Program-made: the position numbers and the translations under genes
Notes under the pieces: generated by a model
Told to the model about the DNA's origin: nothing
The model's database searches: none
The model's input: only the letters and a program-made list of their open reading frames with translations
Part shown: piece after piece, positions 34,975 through 46,724 of the stretch
How positions within the stretch are numbered: position 1 is the first letter of the stretch
How the letters are laid out: each line of letters starts with the position of its first letter
Source: Dehalococcoidia bacterium
Lineage (GTDB): Bacteria; Chloroflexota; Dehalococcoidia; Lucifugimonadales; Lucifugimonadaceae
DNA: 47,041 nt
Direction: 5' to 3'
Assembly: GCA_030747175.1 (NCBI GenBank)
Contig: JASLLE010000011.1
Location: 1 to 47,041 of the forward strand

Positions 34975-35913
34975 TCAATCACTGTCTGGCAGACAGGCGT
35001 CTTCAATGGCCGGGTAACCCCGCAGGAATTCCGCGGTCGTCACCGCACTCCGGCCTTCGAGCTGGAGGCGTTTCACTTCGAGGCTCCCTTCGCCGGTCGC
35101 AATGAGCAACCGATCGTCAACTATCGAAACGACGCCGGGAACGCCCCCGGTCTCGTCGGAAGCGGACGCCTCGAGGATCTTCAACAACTTTCCATCCCAG
35201 CGGGTGAAGGTCCCGGGCCAGGGATGGTACGCGCGTATCGCTCGCGAGATCTCGATCGCGGGTTTCACGAAATCCAGCTCGCCGTGCACTTTCTCGACGA
35301 GGCGCGTCACCGTGGCTGATTCGTCGTCCTGCGGCATCGCCATCACGTCACCGCGTACCCACGCCGGAATGGTTTCGACCAGCAGATCCACGCCCATGGC
35401 GAATAGCCGGTCGGTCAGCGTTTCCGCATCGTCGGCTTCCGTTATCGGCACCGGCGAGGACTGCGCTATTACGGGCCCCGTGTCCATGCCCTTATCAAGG
35501 AGCATTACCGAAACCCCGGTCTCCGGAGCGCCCTCGCGGATGGCGGTGACGACCGGACTGGGACCGCGGTACAGGGGGAGCAGTGACGGGTGGACATTGA
35601 GGACTCCAAACGGCGGCAGGCCCAGGATCGCCGGCGGCAGGATCCGTCCGTACGCGAGGACGACGAAAACATCGGCCGGGATCGCGGCCAACTCCTTGAT
35701 CGCATCATCCCCGCGAAGATTCGACGGAGTGTAGACCGGGAGACCTAACTCCATCGCGGTCGCCTTCACCGGCGTCGGGCGCGGTTCGCGGGATCGTCCC
35801 GAAACGCGGTCCGGACGCGTGTAAACGGCGTTAACTTCATGTCCTGCGTTGACCAGCGCGCGCAGAGATTTCGCGGCCGGCCTGGGGGTGCCGAAAAATA
35901 TGAGACGTGTCAT
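34975..35913 (-). CDS. fmt: Methionyl-tRNA formyltransferase
   Basis: A 312-residue enzyme that formylates Met-tRNA-fMet for translation initiation using 10-formyltetrahydrofolate. The signature NVHPSLLPLYRGPSPV contains the conserved Asn-His region and the SLLPxxRG motif, and DKGMDTGPV supplies the catalytic Asp. The N-terminal Rossmann part starts MTRLIFFGTPRPAAKSLRALV. I chose ATG 35913; the longer frame adds a basic tail that does not belong to the family. It is divergent from dnaA. No def (deformylase) gene is adjacent. Confidence 0.94.
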   Translation of the reverse strand: MTRLIFFGTPRPAAKSLRALVNAGHEVNAVYTRPDRVSGRSREPRPTPVKATAMELGLPVYTPSNLRGDDAIKELAAIPADVFVVLAYGRILPPAILGLPPFGVLNVHPSLLPLYRGPSPVVTAIREGAPETGVSVMLLDKGMDTGPVIAQSSPVPITEADDAETLTDRLFAMGVDLLVETIPAWVRGDVMAMPQDDESATVTRLVEKVHGELDFVKPAIEISRAIRAYHPWPGTFTRWDGKLLKILEASASDETGGVPGVVSIVDDRLLIATGEGSLEVKRLQLEGRSAVTTAEFLRGYPAIEDACLPDSD

Positions 35914-36151
35914 CGCGCAAGACCCCGCGTAGCCCGAATATGACCACCGCCGCCGGAATCGAATCGCTTTGAGGGTTGACGCGCGGGGTTCATCGGCCTT
36001 AGTACACGGTTCCGGATCATTTCCCAACCTGCAGTCGGCATATTCAGGCCCACTTCAGCGGCCAAAATTTTCCCCGCGTGTTGGCCCAAAATTGAGCCTT
36101 GGCGGGGGTTGTGTTTCCCGGGGTACATGGTAACGTCACAGCGGCTTCGGG

Positions 36152-37651
36152 ATGGTGCGCAGGTGCAGCGCGGACCGGCACCGTGAGCACATTTTCGGTC
36201 CCGCCAGGGTTCCAGGGACCGCCCGTCGAGCACCCCCTTCTCTGATCCCGCCAGAGGACACCATTCTGACCACTCAAGCGCCATCTCAACTCTGGACCGC
36301 AACCCTCGGTCGTCTTCAACTGGAAGTACCCAGGCCGAACTTTGAGACCTGGCTAAAAGGCACTCAAGCGTTACGTTTCGATGATGAGTGCCTGGTCATC
36401 GGCACCGAAAACGCCTTCGCCGCTACCATGTTGGAAGAACGCTTGGCCGCGACTATCTCCCGGGCGGTAGAACGTATCGCAGGCCAGCCAATTGCGGTTC
36501 GGTTTGAGGTCATAGCGGACGCCGACGCACCCGCGCCCGACGGTCCTCGCGAGGACCACCGGGAACAGCCGGCTCGTTCATCAGACGCGGCCGGCAGATC
36601 CCCCGTCGAGCGTGAGTCCGCGTTTGGCTCTCTTCCTCTGAACCCGCGCTACACCTTTGATGAATTCGTCGTCGGCCCGTCCAATGAGCTTGCTCACGCC
36701 GCCGCCACGCGGGCGGCTGCGGAGCCCGGGCGCGTCTACAACCCGCTGTATCTGTACGCGGGCGTCGGGCTGGGCAAGACTCACCTTCTCCAGGCCATTG
36801 GAAACGAATTGAAATCCCGTGGCATGCACTTGATCTACGTAAGCAGTGAGCGTTTTACGAACGACTACATTCGCTCGATCGCGGACGGGGCCACGGAGCA
36901 GTTCCGAGCGTTTTACCGGGGCGCAGACGCCCTCCTGGTTGACGATATCCAGTTCATCGCGGGCAAGGCGCAGACGCAGGAAGGCTTCTTCCATACGTTT
37001 AATGAGTTACACATGGGCGGAAAACAGGTCGTTGTGACCGGCGACGAACCCGCCCGGCAGTCACTCCTGGAGGAACGCATACAGTCGCGTCTCGAAGGCG
37101 GACTGGTCGTCGATATCCAGGCACCCGATTACGAGACGCGAACGGCGATCTTGCGCGAGAAGTCGAAGGGACTCCAGGCTCAACTCCCCGAGGACGTACT
37201 TGATGTCGTCGCTTCTCGTCCCTCCTCAAACGTAAGGGAACTTGAAGGATCGTTGAACCGCATCGTGGCCTATGCCCACATGACGGGTACGCCTGTAACG
37301 GTAGACATCGCTCGTAAGGCGCTGGGTGACTTACTTGCCACGCGTCAGGAAGCGCCGATGACACCCTCGGCGGTCATCAAAGCCGTTTCAGAACACTTTG
37401 GTACGGACGCGGAAACTCTGAAGGGTCCCAGGAGAACGAGAGAGGTATCGTTGGCCCGTCACGTTGCCATGTACCTGCTCAGGGAGACAAGCTCGTTGAG
37501 CTCCCCACAGGTAGGACTCGCGCTGGGTGGCCGGGATCACTCAACGGTCCTGTACGCTCAGCGAAAGATGGAACAACTCATCGAGACCGACCCGGAGCTG
37601 AGAAGCGTCATAGCGACGATCCGCCAGCGTCTGGCCAGCCAGCCTCGCTGA
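36152..37651 (+). CDS. dnaA: Chromosomal replication initiator protein DnaA
   Basis: AAA+ initiator that binds DnaA boxes and opens the origin. Domain I is recognisable in LWTATLGRLQLEVPRPNFETWL, domain III has Walker A GVGLGKTH (about residues 204-211) and Walker B LLVDDIQFIAGK, and domain IV carries the DNA-binding signature GRDHSTVLYA. The only canonical starts are ATG 36152 and GTG 36155, giving about 37 residues ahead of the usual N-terminus and lacking a good ribosome-binding site. An AGAGG at 36253-36257 is well placed for an ATT (36263) or CTG (36266) start, exactly where DnaA normally begins. I report the longer frame, with the start unresolved. The probable origin follows directly. 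Confidence 0.95.
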   Translation: MVRRCSADRHREHIFGPARVPGTARRAPPSLIPPEDTILTTQAPSQLWTATLGRLQLEVPRPNFETWLKGTQALRFDDECLVIGTENAFAATMLEERLAATISRAVERIAGQPIAVRFEVIADADAPAPDGPREDHREQPARSSDAAGRSPVERESAFGSLPLNPRYTFDEFVVGPSNELAHAAATRAAAEPGRVYNPLYLYAGVGLGKTHLLQAIGNELKSRGMHLIYVSSERFTNDYIRSIADGATEQFRAFYRGADALLVDDIQFIAGKAQTQEGFFHTFNELHMGGKQVVVTGDEPARQSLLEERIQSRLEGGLVVDIQAPDYETRTAILREKSKGLQAQLPEDVLDVVASRPSSNVRELEGSLNRIVAYAHMTGTPVTVDIARKALGDLLATRQEAPMTPSAVIKAVSEHFGTDAETLKGPRRTREVSLARHVAMYLLRETSSLSSPQVGLALGGRDHSTVLYAQRKMEQLIETDPELRSVIATIRQRLASQPR

Positions 37652-37900
37652 GAAATCGCGACCCGGACGGATACTTCTGCGAGGGTTGAATTGCGGAGTT
37701 TCGCCAGATCGTTACGTTTACCCGCAATTTACTTCTCCATCGAGAACCTGTGGATAAACCCGCTGATTATTGTGGATAACTGTTCCCTCTTGTTAACAAG
37801 AACCTTGACCCTGTCCCCCATCCGAATCACCTTCAACCAGTGTTAACACCGAGTACACAGTCTCTCCACATCGATTCCTCAGTTCCGGGCATTCGATTTA
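37652..37900. other. Probable origin of replication (oriC) next to dnaA
   Basis: Two perfect DnaA boxes TGTGGATAA (37749-37757 and 37771-37779) lie in the same orientation 22 bases apart. Weaker CTCTCCACA is at 37862-37870. A 12-bp perfect palindrome CTTGTTAACAAG (37789-37800) and a second TGTTAACA (37841-37848) add local A+T content. The region has no gene and lies between dnaA and obg, the usual place for an origin beside dnaA. No GC-skew test could be run. Confidence 0.65.
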
Positions 37901-37990
37901 TTCGTGGTCGAGATCGATTTCCGGAATCTCCACCGAATTATTAAGATGATGAACTACCGGAACGAGATTCTCTTACTCGAGGATTGTGAA

Positions 37991-39283
37991 TTGATTGATT
38001 CCACTCTTATTCATATTCGTGCCGGGAATGGAGGAGATGGGATCGTTTCGTTCCGCAGGGAGAAGTTTGCTCCCAACGGAGGGCCGGATGGCGGAGATGG
38101 TGGTAACGGGGGCGATATCTACCTGGTTGCCGACAAGTCTCTGAATACCCTTCAGAAGTTCCAGTATGGACAGAAATTCGAGGCCGCAGGCGGAGGGAAT
38201 GGCTCAAGTAAGAAGAGACACGGAGCGAGTGCAGACGATCTCGTGATATCTCTACCAGTGGGAACAGAGGTCTGGGAGGTATCGCCAGAGGGGCAGGTAG
38301 ATGAACTTCTTGCGGATTTATCCGGGGACGGGGATACCGTTGTTGCGGCTAGAGGCGGAAGGGGTGGGCAGGGCAACGTTAGATATGTGACCTCTCAGAA
38401 CCAGGAACCGATGCTGGCTGAAGGCGGCCAGGCAGGTGTTGGGCGAGAGCTGCGGCTTGAGCTCAAGTTGCTGGCAGATGTGGGGATCATTGGTATGCCA
38501 AACGCTGGTAAGTCAAGCCTGCTGACCGCTCTCACGGGCGCGCATCCGAAAGTAGCCGCTTATCCGTTCACAACGCTGGAGCCCTCGCTCGGAGTGTTGA
38601 AACGACGGTTGGACTCGATAGTCCTTGTCGAGATCCCCGGGTTAATCGAAGGAGCTGCGGAGGGGGTTGGGCTTGGTCACGATTTCCTGCGACATGTGGA
38701 ACGAACGCGACTGCTGATACATCTCGTGGACGGCGCAGAAGAGGATGTGGTGAACAGGATGAGGCTCATCAACGCCGAACTGCTGGCGTTTAACGAAAAA
38801 CTTGCCGGGACTCCCCAGATAGCGGTCGTCAATAAATCTGACCTGCCGGGAGTGTCAGACAATTTTGGGAAGATGGAAGGCGAACTGGCCGGGAACGTCT
38901 CGACAGGTAAAGCCGTTTGCGTATCAGCCGCAACGTACGACGGCCTCGAAGAGTTAACGGATGTGTTGTTTGGACAACTTGCCGCGATCCGGGCCGAACA
39001 GGACGCTCCGGAAGCGGTGAGTGCCGGAGGGAGCCAGCTACGGGTGATCCGGCCCGGAGCCCAAACTTCCCGGCCACTTGCGTCGGTGGAAGGCTCCGCG
39101 TTCCGGGTGCTGCATGACAGGGCGATTCGCGTCGCGAACGCGAGCGACTTGAATCTGTACGAGGTTCAAATACAGCTCCACCGCCTGATGGAGAGGCTCG
39201 GCGTCGTCCAGGCGCTCGAAGACCTGGGCGTCAAAACGGGCGATACGGTTTTTATCGGCGAGGCCGAGCTCGAGTGGAGTTAA
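37991..39283 (+). CDS. obg: GTPase Obg/CgtA
   Basis: A 430-residue essential GTPase of ribosome assembly and stress control. The glycine-rich Obg domain (AGNGGDGIVSFRREKFAPNGG and the following DGGNGGDI segment) precedes a GTPase domain with G1 GMPNAGKSSLL, G2 YPFTTLEPSLG, G3 EIPGLIEGA and G4 NKSD, then a C-terminal OCT domain ending at residue 430. I chose TTG 37991, where the Obg family normally begins, supported by GAGG 8 bases upstream; an earlier GTG would add 29 unsupported residues. It overlaps nadD by 10 bases. Confidence 0.95.
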   Translation: MIDSTLIHIRAGNGGDGIVSFRREKFAPNGGPDGGDGGNGGDIYLVADKSLNTLQKFQYGQKFEAAGGGNGSSKKRHGASADDLVISLPVGTEVWEVSPEGQVDELLADLSGDGDTVVAARGGRGGQGNVRYVTSQNQEPMLAEGGQAGVGRELRLELKLLADVGIIGMPNAGKSSLLTALTGAHPKVAAYPFTTLEPSLGVLKRRLDSIVLVEIPGLIEGAAEGVGLGHDFLRHVERTRLLIHLVDGAEEDVVNRMRLINAELLAFNEKLAGTPQIAVVNKSDLPGVSDNFGKMEGELAGNVSTGKAVCVSAATYDGLEELTDVLFGQLAAIRAEQDAPEAVSAGGSQLRVIRPGAQTSRPLASVEGSAFRVLHDRAIRVANASDLNLYEVQIQLHRLMERLGVVQALEDLGVKTGDTVFIGEAELEWS

Positions 39284-39927
39284 CCGGCGCCAACAGTTCG
39301 CGGGTCGGACGGATACGCAGCCGGATAGGTGTCCTCGGTGGGACGTTTGATCCCATACATAACGGGCATCTCGCTATCGCTGCGGCCGTGTTCAACGTAC
39401 TTGAGTTGACCAGCGTGCTCTTCGTTCCGGCGGCTCGGCCATGGATGAAAGAGTCCGGTTCAGGATATGGCGTGAGCTCCATCGACCACCGCATCGAAAT
39501 GGTCAAGCTCGCGACGGAACGCCGTGAGGGGTTTTATCTATCGACCGTCGATGCCGATCGCGGGGGCTCGTCGTACAGTGTCGATACGATCTCGGATCTC
39601 CGGGAAGAGTACGGGCACGCCACTGAACTGTTACTGATTCTCGGAGCCGATGCGCTGGAAGAGCTACCACGCTGGCGCGAGCCCGAGCGGCTGGCGAGCA
39701 TGTGCACCCTGGTGTGCGTGGGGCGGCCGGGGAGCGGGCTGCCTGAAGATCTTCCGGCGGACCATCCCGGGCGCGATGCGCAGTTTGTTTCCGGACCGAT
39801 GCTTCCGATTAGTGCCACGGATATCCGTGCACGGGTAGCGGCGGGGATGTCCATCGAGGGACTGGTCGGCGCGTCCGTGGGGGCGTATATCGAGCGGCAC
39901 GGGTTGTATAGACGCGATCCGGCGTAA
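39274..39927 (+). CDS. nadD: Nicotinate-nucleotide adenylyltransferase
   Basis: A 217-residue enzyme that adenylates nicotinate mononucleotide in NAD synthesis. The nucleotidyltransferase motif GGTFDPIHNGHL is at about residues 22-33 and the ISATDIRAR motif is near the C-terminus. GTG 39274 overlaps the obg stop by 10 bases, typical of the obg-nadD pair; the sixteen residues before the Rossmann strand are unusual, so a slightly later start is possible. rsfS does not follow; pyrE does instead. Confidence 0.93.
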   Translation: MELTGANSSRVGRIRSRIGVLGGTFDPIHNGHLAIAAAVFNVLELTSVLFVPAARPWMKESGSGYGVSSIDHRIEMVKLATERREGFYLSTVDADRGGSSYSVDTISDLREEYGHATELLLILGADALEELPRWREPERLASMCTLVCVGRPGSGLPEDLPADHPGRDAQFVSGPMLPISATDIRARVAAGMSIEGLVGASVGAYIERHGLYRRDPA

Positions 39928-39951
39928 ACGTGAACACGAGAGGGGCGATAG

Positions 39952-40527
39952 TTGGCTGATATCAAGGCGCTGGCGGTGAGAACCCTGGAGCGTGCCATGG
40001 AACTCGATGCGCTCAGGTACGGGGACTTCACGCTGACCTCTGGAGCGAAAAGCAAGTACTACTTCGATGGGCGTATTCTCACGCTGGATCCCGAGGGCGC
40101 TGACCTGGTGTCGGAAGCGTTTCTAGCGATGGCCGTGGAAGCCGGCGCGACCGGCGTCGGCGGACCCACCGTGGCGGCGGTGCCGATCGCTGGAGCGCTC
40201 GCTCTGCGAAGCCGGCAGGCCGGAACGCCAATGGACGGGTATTTCGTTCGTGATGCGATCAAGGAGCACGGCGCCCGCAAACAGGTTGAGGGAGCAGTCA
40301 AACCCGGCGTGAAGGTCGTCGTATTTGACGACACGGTCTCCACCGGCGGAAGCCTGCTGGTGGCGATGGACGCCATTCAGGCATTCGGGTGCGAGGTCGT
40401 GGCGGTGTTATGCGTGCTGGATCGTCACCAGGGTGGGAGCGATGAGGTCCGCAGGCGCGGCGTGCCGTTCCGGGCCATGCTTGAAGCAGATGCGGACGGT
40501 AACGTCGTAGTATCCGGCGCTCTTTAG
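39952..40527 (+). CDS. pyrE: Orotate phosphoribosyltransferase
   Basis: A 191-residue type I phosphoribosyltransferase that joins orotate to PRPP in pyrimidine synthesis. The PRPP-binding motif VVVFDDTVSTGGS is at about residues 122-134, LTSGAKSKYYFDGR gives the orotate-binding N-terminus, and VGGPTVAAVPIAGALA the loop before. The start is TTG 39952 with GAGAGGGG about 7 bases upstream. It is the last gene of obg-nadD-pyrE and convergent with gyrB, with 67 bases between. Confidence 0.93.
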   Translation: MADIKALAVRTLERAMELDALRYGDFTLTSGAKSKYYFDGRILTLDPEGADLVSEAFLAMAVEAGATGVGGPTVAAVPIAGALALRSRQAGTPMDGYFVRDAIKEHGARKQVEGAVKPGVKVVVFDDTVSTGGSLLVAMDAIQAFGCEVVAVLCVLDRHQGGSDEVRRRGVPFRAMLEADADGNVVVSGAL

Positions 40528-40594
40528 GGCGACACCGGGGTGTGCTGCGCCCGGGAGGCTGGCCCGAAGGCCGTCAGCTCGCTAACCGGGCGCG

Positions 40595-43069
<2,475 letters not shown>

Positions 43070-43349
43070 TTAGCGATCGTTGGGCGCGCTTGTCGCACGC
43101 CTCGGGCGGATTCCCGGGGCAAAAATGGACGCGCGACAGTTCTGATGTGAGTGGTGTTAGCGAGTCGTCGATGTCCGAACCAGCACAACGGTTGCGAACG
43201 CCCTGCCCGAATCGGGTTAAGCCTCGCGTGCGCGTGTGCCTTATTCCGATTGCACGACCCGCCAATCGTAACACAATCGTAGATGCGAAGCAAAAATTTG
43301 ACCCCTCATTCTCTCTCGTTGATCAGGTCTGTGCCCGGGAGGCGTTTCG

Positions 43350-43637
43350 ATGTCGGATTTGACCGTTATCGTCGCGATCGCGGGCTATCTGGCCGTCGTG
43401 AACCTCTGGTCGGCCGTTCTCGTGTGGTGGGACAAGAGGCAGGCCAGGCTCGGCCGAAGACGCATTCGTGAGCGCACGTTGTACCTGTCAGCTTTGTTCG
43501 GCGGCTTTATTGGCGGGATATGGGCGATGCGCGGGTTACGACACAAGACGGTCAAGACCTCGTTCATCTGGCGTTACGCGGTGGCGGTCTTGATCCACTT
43601 ATCGGCCTGGGGGGCCGCTGTCTATCTGGCCATTTGA
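43350..43637 (+). CDS. DUF1294 family small membrane protein
   Basis: A 95-residue protein with hydrophobic segments at about residues 5-26, 44-60 and 74-93, so probably three membrane helices. The DUF1294 signature is visible: WDKRQARLGRRRIRERTLY, then GGFIGGIWAMRGLRHKTVKTSF. The function of the family is unknown. ATG 43350 is supported by GGGAGG 7 bases upstream. The 289 bases before it, divergent from gyrB, show no gene. Confidence 0.82.
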   Translation: MSDLTVIVAIAGYLAVVNLWSAVLVWWDKRQARLGRRRIRERTLYLSALFGGFIGGIWAMRGLRHKTVKTSFIWRYAVAVLIHLSAWGAAVYLAI

Positions 43638-43682
43638 GTCCCCGTTTACGCAGCCTTCGGAATATAGTTCCGGCAGCGGGGA

Positions 43683-43688
43683 TATAAT
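43683..43688 (+). promoter_or_regulatory. Possible -10 element upstream of the E1 genes
   Basis: A perfect TATAAT lies 106 bases before the E1 alpha start in the 157-base gap. No convincing -35 sits at the right spacing, so only the -10 is supported. Confidence 0.4.
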
Positions 43689-43794
43689 CACCGCGTTTCG
43701 CAGGGAAATCGGACCCGGAACCCGGGTGAGCGGCTCCAGGGTCTGGACACGTCCTGCGGGAGCGAATCCGGAAATACGCCTGAGGAGGCAACCC

Positions 43795-44784
43795 TTGGCC
43801 ATCGATAAAGATCTCCTGATGCTGATGTTGCGCCGCATGTGGCTGATCCGGCATTTCGAGACGACCGTGATCGACATTTACGCCAAGGGCGAGTTCGGCG
43901 GCGCCGCGCACCCGTACATCGGCGAAGAGGCTGTGGCTGTTGGCGCCTGCGTTGCCATGGAGGACACCGACTACATCGCCGGAAACCACCGCTCGCACGG
44001 CCACCCGCTGGCGAAGGGCGGAGACCCGAAGCGCGCCATGGCGGAGCTGCTCGGCCGCGTCGACGGCTACTGCAAGGGCAAGGGCGGCTCCATGCACCTG
44101 GCCGACTTCTCGGTCGGGATCCTCGGGGAGTCCGGGATTCTTGGCTCGTCTCTGCCGGTTGCCACCGGCGCGGCGCTCGCATCCAAGATCAAGGGCGAGG
44201 ACTTTATATCGGCCGTGTTCTTCGGCGATGGCGCGTCCAACCAGGGCGCATGTCACGAGTCGATGAACCTGGCTTCGGTCTGGAAGCTGCCGATCGTCTT
44301 CATATGCGAGAACAACCAGTACGCCGTCACGACGTCGTACCGGGATACCGTGGCGGTGGAGCATGTGTCTGACCGTGCCAGTGCCTACAACATGCCTGGC
44401 GTGCTCGTAGACGGCCAGGACGTGGTCGCCATGTATGAGGCGGTCAGCGAAGCGATTGCCCGTGCTCGCGCAGGCGAGGGGCCAAGCCTTGTTGAGGGAC
44501 TGACCTACCGCTACGAGGAGCACTCGCTCGGACTCGGGCGCATCCGCCGGGGCGAGTACCGGCCCGAGGAAGAGATCGCCGAATGGCAGAAGCGCGACCC
44601 GATCGTGATCCACGAGAAGCGGCTGGTTGAGCAGGGGATCGCGACACAGGAAGAGTGCGACGCGGTGAGCGCGGAGGTCGCCGGTCAGATCGAAGAGGCG
44701 CTGGAGTTCGCACGCAACAGCCCGTTCCCGAACCCCGAAGAGCTGTATGACGACATGTTTGCGGACGCGATCCCGCAGCCGTAA
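43795..44784 (+). CDS. 2-oxoacid dehydrogenase E1 component, alpha subunit (pyruvate/acetoin type)
   Basis: A 329-residue thiamine-diphosphate enzyme subunit. The ThDP motif reads FFGDGASNQGACHESMN through to CENNQYAVTT, preceded by GNHRSHGHPLAKG and KGKGGSMHLAD. It decarboxylates pyruvate, acetoin or a branched 2-oxoacid together with the beta subunit. The strong match to the KGKGGSMH and GDGxxNQG regions points to the pyruvate or acetoin branch. TTG 43795 is chosen because GAGGAGG lies six bases upstream. The E1 beta gene follows after 74 bases; E2 and E3 are not in the window. Confidence 0.9.
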   Translation: MAIDKDLLMLMLRRMWLIRHFETTVIDIYAKGEFGGAAHPYIGEEAVAVGACVAMEDTDYIAGNHRSHGHPLAKGGDPKRAMAELLGRVDGYCKGKGGSMHLADFSVGILGESGILGSSLPVATGAALASKIKGEDFISAVFFGDGASNQGACHESMNLASVWKLPIVFICENNQYAVTTSYRDTVAVEHVSDRASAYNMPGVLVDGQDVVAMYEAVSEAIARARAGEGPSLVEGLTYRYEEHSLGLGRIRRGEYRPEEEIAEWQKRDPIVIHEKRLVEQGIATQEECDAVSAEVAGQIEEALEFARNSPFPNPEELYDDMFADAIPQP

Positions 44785-44858
44785 ACGGGGAATCCAGGAT
44801 CGAGACCTTCAAGTCGTCAGTTGCCGGCATCGACCGGACGTAAAGAGAGATCAGAGAC

Positions 44859-45842
44859 GTGCCCGAAACAGTATTTGTAAATGCGATAAACGAAGCCCTC
44901 GCCGAGGAGATGCGCCGGGATGAGTCGGTCTTCATCATGGGCGAGGACATCAAGCGCTCCATCTACGGGGCGACGATGGGCCTGCTCGATGAGTTCGGCG
45001 AGAAGCGGGTGCTCGACACGCCGCTATCCGAGAACGCGTTCTTTGGGTCCGCCGTCGGCGCCGCCGCCGTCGGCATGCGGCCCGTCGTCGAAACGCTGAC
45101 GAGTTTCATGTGGGTGGCGATGGACCAGCTCGTGAGCCAGGCCGCCAAGATGCGCTACATGTTTGGCGGGCAGGTCGATCTGCCGGTCGTGTACCGGGCG
45201 ACGATGTATTACGGCGGCAGTTCGGCAGCTCATCACTCAGACCGCTCGTATCCGATGTTCATGAATATGCCGGGACTCAAGATCGTAGCGCCCTCAAATC
45301 CGGCCGACATGAAGGGTCTGATGAAGACCGCGATCCGCGATAACGACGTGGTGATCATGTTCGAGGACGGAACCCTGTTCGGTAACCGTGGCGAGGTCCC
45401 GGCCAACGAGGATCTCCCGGGTGGCGAACTGCTCATCCCGTTTGGACAGGCGAACACGCTGCGTGAAGGAACCGATGTCACCGTGGTCGCGATCGCCGGT
45501 TCCGTGCCGCTGGCGCTCGCTGCCGCAGACGAACTGGCTGCCGATGGCGTGTCGGTCGAGGTGATCGATCCCCGGACCCTCGTCCCGCTCGATAAGGCAA
45601 CCATACTGGCGTCCGTCGAGAAGACGGGACGGCTTGTTATCGCCGATCCGGCGCACAAGGTATGCAGCGCGGCGTCGGAGATAGCGTCGATCGTTGCCGA
45701 AGAGGGCTTCTGGTCCCTGCAGGCGCCGATCGCGAAGGTGGCCTCTGAGCAGGTTCACATCCCCTACAGCCCGGTGCTGGAAAAGCTGGTCTACCCGACG
45801 CAGGAAAAGATCGTGGCAGCGGCGAGGGGCACGCTGGAGTAA
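44859..45842 (+). CDS. 2-oxoacid dehydrogenase E1 component, beta subunit
   Basis: A 327-residue partner of the E1 alpha subunit. Typical segments are AINEALAEEMRRDESVFIMGEDI, DTPLSENAFFGSAVGAAAVGMRPVVE and EVIDPRTLVPLDKATI, which are shared by PdhB, AcoB and BkdB. It starts with GTG 44859. Alpha and beta sit together without a lipoyl E2 or an E3, so the complex must be completed from another locus. The substrate (pyruvate, acetoin or branched-chain 2-oxoacid) is not decided by the sequence. Confidence 0.9.
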   Translation: MPETVFVNAINEALAEEMRRDESVFIMGEDIKRSIYGATMGLLDEFGEKRVLDTPLSENAFFGSAVGAAAVGMRPVVETLTSFMWVAMDQLVSQAAKMRYMFGGQVDLPVVYRATMYYGGSSAAHHSDRSYPMFMNMPGLKIVAPSNPADMKGLMKTAIRDNDVVIMFEDGTLFGNRGEVPANEDLPGGELLIPFGQANTLREGTDVTVVAIAGSVPLALAAADELAADGVSVEVIDPRTLVPLDKATILASVEKTGRLVIADPAHKVCSAASEIASIVAEEGFWSLQAPIAKVASEQVHIPYSPVLEKLVYPTQEKIVAAARGTLE

Positions 45843-45946
45843 GCGTTCGACCTATCGTGGTATGACTGACGGGACTCCCGGGCCGGTATTCGAAGCCGCT
45901 CGTCGGGGGTCCCGTTATTAATTGGGATTCCTGATCGGAGCGCTCG

Positions 45947-46648
45947 TTGAAGCCGGAGCTTGAGAACTGCAAGGCCCTTACATTTGACCTGTTCGGCACG
46001 GTGCTCGATCTTGGCGGCAGTTTGACGCCGTACATCGGCGAGTTCCTGGCGGCGAAGGGTTCTAACGCCGACCCCGCCGAGTTCTGGGCGCAGTGGCGCT
46101 ACCGGCAGCGGATTGAGCAGTACCAGGACAACATCGTCGATCTCGGCCACTCCGGTTACCTGGAAGTTGCCCGGCGGGCGTTCGCGTACGTTCTCCAGTT
46201 GAACGACGTGGAGGCGACCCGGGACGAAATCAAAGAGTTCATGATCGCCTGGCAGAGTCTGTCGCCCTTTCCGGAAGTGACCGCGGGACTTGAGCGACTT
46301 AAAAGCCGGTACAGGCTGGTTGCGCTCTCAAACGGCGAACCGCACTTCCTGGCTCACCTGGCGAAGAACCGCATCAAGTGGGACTTTGACGCTGTTATCT
46401 CGGTGCAAGTCGTGGGCGCTTTCAAGCCGCACCCGGGCGTTTATCGGCGGGCGGCTCATTTGCTGGACCTTGAGATAGGCGAGTGTCTGATGGTCTCGGC
46501 GAACTCGTTTGACGTGATGGGGGCGCGGGCCTGCGGGATGCGGGGCGCGTTTGTGAATCGATACGGTCTGCCTTACGAGGACTCGCCGCACGTGCCGGAT
46601 GTGACGGTAGCGGACTTCACGGAGCTTGCGGACACGTTGCTGGATTAG
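45947..46648 (+). CDS. HAD-superfamily hydrolase, 2-haloacid dehalogenase-like
   Basis: A 233-residue HAD protein with the nucleophile motif DLFGTVLDL (Asp14), the Ser/Thr motif ALSNGEPHF, the conserved Lys in FKPHPGVY, and ANSFDVMGARACGMRGAFVNR. This order and the SANSFDV motif match type II L-2-haloacid dehalogenases, although phosphatase activity cannot be excluded. The start TTG 45947 has GGAG six bases upstream. It lies 104 bases after E1 beta and is convergent with the peptidase E gene. Its substrate is unknown. Confidence 0.85.
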   Translation: MKPELENCKALTFDLFGTVLDLGGSLTPYIGEFLAAKGSNADPAEFWAQWRYRQRIEQYQDNIVDLGHSGYLEVARRAFAYVLQLNDVEATRDEIKEFMIAWQSLSPFPEVTAGLERLKSRYRLVALSNGEPHFLAHLAKNRIKWDFDAVISVQVVGAFKPHPGVYRRAAHLLDLEIGECLMVSANSFDVMGARACGMRGAFVNRYGLPYEDSPHVPDVTVADFTELADTLLD

Positions 46649-46724
46649 GGCGCGTGTTTGCTCCACGGACCTTTCGAGAGCCTCAAGGTGGGTTTTGCTT
46701 GCAGCCTGTGCAGGCGCCAGCCAG

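Noticed and set aside
43564-44613. A 349-residue open frame opposite the E1 alpha gene
   Set aside because: His/Arg/Ala-rich translation typical of an antisense frame over a GC-rich gene; the plus strand carries the thiamine-diphosphate motif.
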